A stretch of 64,000 nucleotides of DNA from an uncultured Pelagibacteraceae bacterium (GTDB lineage Bacteria; Pseudomonadota; Alphaproteobacteria; Pelagibacterales; Pelagibacteraceae). Position numbers and translations under genes: made by a program. Every line of letters starts with the position of its first letter. Position 1 is the first letter of the stretch. The notes below the pieces were generated by a model. It searched no databases and was not told where the DNA came from. It saw only the letters and a program-made list of their open reading frames with translations. This document shows positions 62,470 to 64,000 of the stretch, one piece after another. The stretch covers positions 62,001 through 126,000 of the forward strand of contig CACDYR010000001.1 in assembly GCA_902557155.1 (NCBI GenBank), written 5' to 3'.

Positions 62470-62835
62470 TTATTTTTCTTGATCCATTGGATGGTTAAGA
62501 CCATCAAAGTAAGCTACTTCTTTTAAATCCTCTACTTTAACCTCGTCTACACATCCCATATTAAATCCAGTCATAGCTGGTGCACTTCTTGGATTGTGAT
62601 GAGTGTAAATTCCACATTCAGTACAAAAGTAATGATTAGCAACTTTAGTATGATATTGATAAAGTTTTAATTTATCTTGTCCTTTAGTAACTTTAAAATC
62701 TTCATTTTTGACCATACCCATTGTTGCATTTTTTCTTTTACAAATTGAACAATTACATCTTACAATTTTTGCTAATTCTTTAACTGTAGCATTAATTTCT
62801 GCTTCTACAGCTCCACAATGACAATTTAGTTTCAT
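62470..62835 (-). CDS. GFA (glutathione-dependent formaldehyde-activating) domain protein
   Basis: CHCGAVEAEI, RCNCSICKRKNATM, FCTECGIYTHH zinc ligands. Confidence 0.88.
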   Translation of the reverse strand: MKLNCHCGAVEAEINATVKELAKIVRCNCSICKRKNATMGMVKNEDFKVTKGQDKLKLYQYHTKVANHYFCTECGIYTHHNPRSAPAMTGFNMGCVDEVKVEDLKEVAYFDGLNHPMDQEK

Positions 62836-62847
62836 ACAACTCCTTTT

Positions 62848-63231
62848 TTATTTTAAAATACTTTTAGCTGCAATCTTATTTCCATCTAAATCACGAATAT
62901 ATCCATAATAATTTCCATCTTTTCTAACTCCTGGAACTCCCTCATCTGTTGCACCTTTTGATATTGCAATTTCATAAAATTTTTCAACAGCTTCTTTGTT
63001 TTCTGCTAATAAAGTTATTTGGGTTCCATTTCCAAACGTTGCATCTTTTCCATTTACTGGATGTGTTACATAAAATTGGACTTTCTCTGGATCACTTGAA
63101 TGAGCGTAACCAAGATATTTTTGTGTTTTCAAAACTCTTTTTAATTTCAAAGGTTCAAATACAGCATCATAAAAATCACCTGATTTTTCATGATCATCAG
63201 ATCCAACCATCACAAAATCTAAAATATTCAT
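62848..63231 (-). CDS. VOC/glyoxalase family protein
   Basis: LDFVMVGSDDHEKSGDFYDAVFEPLKLKRV, GYIRDLDGNKIAA. Confidence 0.85.
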   Translation of the reverse strand: MNILDFVMVGSDDHEKSGDFYDAVFEPLKLKRVLKTQKYLGYAHSSDPEKVQFYVTHPVNGKDATFGNGTQITLLAENKEAVEKFYEIAISKGATDEGVPGVRKDGNYYGYIRDLDGNKIAAKSILK

Positions 63232-63234
63232 GAT

Positions 63235-63429
63235 TTATTTATTATATACCTCATAAACTTTTTCTCTTTCACTTTTGTTCATTCCCTTGGTTTCTTCTAT
63301 AAACTTATTTCTTAATTCTCTTGTTTTTAATATGAAAAAACAAACAGTGTCTTTGCTATGGTAAACTGCTTTTAATTCATCATCTATTTCGTTTAACTCT
63401 TCTGGAATATCTGCTTTAATACAAATCAT
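63235..63429 (-). CDS. small hypothetical protein
   Basis: 64 aa charged ORF, 3 bp upstream of the VOC gene in the same direction. Confidence 0.5.
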   Translation of the reverse strand: MICIKADIPEELNEIDDELKAVYHSKDTVCFFILKTRELRNKFIEETKGMNKSEREKVYEVYNK

Positions 63430-63504
63430 AATTTTCCTTTATAAATCACTTTAAGACTACTTATTGTAAAAGTTATCCACATGTCCACCAAATGTTGTTT
63501 TCGA

Positions 63505-63520
63505 TGTTCACGTTTTGATT
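63505..63520. promoter_or_regulatory. candidate SOS (LexA) box upstream of umuD
   Basis: TGTTCACGTTTTGATT; shares TGTWCACRTTTTG with the recA upstream site. Confidence 0.4.
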
Positions 63521-63574
63521 CACTTTTGATTCAATTACGGACTCAAAATACAACCTCTTGAGTGTATTCTATAA

Positions 63575-64000
63575 ATGGTCTATAAAGTAGAACAAAACAA
63601 GAACATGAAACTAACAATCCCTTATTATCTACATAAAGCAGGCGCTGGCTTTCCTTCCCCTGCTACTGATTATATCGAAGAAGATATTGATCTGAACATG
63701 CATTTAATAAGAAATGTTCCAGCAACTTTCATCATCAGAGTTCAAGGAAAATCCATGGTCGATGTTGGGATTAATGATGGTGACTTATTGGTAGTTGATA
63801 AAAGTTTAAAACCAAAAAACTTTTCAACAGTGATTGCAAATGTTCATGATGAGCTTGTGGTTAAAACTTTAGTTCAAGAAAGAGATAAAAAATTTTTAAC
63901 TTCTGGATCTAAAGAATTTTCTGACAGAATTTTAATTAACAAAGAACAAGATATTTTTATTTGGGGGGTTGTTACTTATGTCATCCATTCAACATACTAA
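63575..64000 (+). CDS. umuD: UmuD-like S24 family self-cleaving protein (start may be Met at 63605)
   Basis: AGFPSPATDYIEEDIDLN Ala-Gly cleavage region, VQGKSMVDVGINDGDLLVVD catalytic Ser, VVKTL catalytic Lys. Confidence 0.88.
   Translation: MVYKVEQNKNMKLTIPYYLHKAGAGFPSPATDYIEEDIDLNMHLIRNVPATFIIRVQGKSMVDVGINDGDLLVVDKSLKPKNFSTVIANVHDELVVKTLVQERDKKFLTSGSKEFSDRILINKEQDIFIWGVVTYVIHSTY
63978..64000 (+). CDS. possible start of umuC (runs off window)
   Basis: ATG at 63978 inside the umuD 3' end opens frame MSSIQHT that stays open to the window edge; umuDC order expected but too short to verify. Confidence 0.25.

Noticed and set aside
1-64000. CRISPR arrays, tRNA/rRNA genes, insertion sequences, prophage or defence systems
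   Set aside because: No spaced repeats, tRNA cloverleaf, transposase/integrase motifs or terminal inverted repeats were recognised on reading the window.

Overview
AT-rich, gene-dense window with almost no intergenic space and essentially no mobile DNA. Protein content and gene order look like a streamlined SAR11 / Candidatus Pelagibacter-type alphaproteobacterium (inference from the sequence, no search run). Recognisable blocks, left to right: ksgA-gmk-acpP-fabG-fabD; rpsF-rpsR-rplI-dnaB; cvpA-purF; gshA-gshB with transporters; a PhyH dioxygenase plus two Gfo/Idh/MocA dehydrogenases and two orphan ORFs; an EamA transporter, creatinase and glycine amidinotransferase module; molybdenum cofactor genes with NAD-dependent formate dehydrogenase; a TspO/SDR/DUF3833/CFA-synthase/DUF1365/FAD-oxidoreductase lipid cluster; gcvPHT behind a tandem glycine riboswitch; pxpABC; panB; guaA/guaB; rlmE, pssA-psd, icd, alaS, recA, tolC; and umuD at the right edge. 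No tRNA, rRNA, CRISPR or IS element was seen. The observations most worth following up are: (1) the glycine riboswitch, where a perfect 12-nt complement of the gcvT start codon region overlaps the 5' strand of aptamer-2 P1, suggesting a translational ON switch; (2) the adjacent amidinotransferase and creatinase genes, a possible guanidino-compound route to glycine or sarcosine; (3) a shared SOS-box-like motif upstream of recA and umuD; (4) a CBS-less IMP dehydrogenase; (5) the PhyH/Gfo-Idh/orphan cluster; and (6) the lipid-modification cluster lacking its usual light-responsive regulator. I did not find an unmistakably new defence-type or mobile system.
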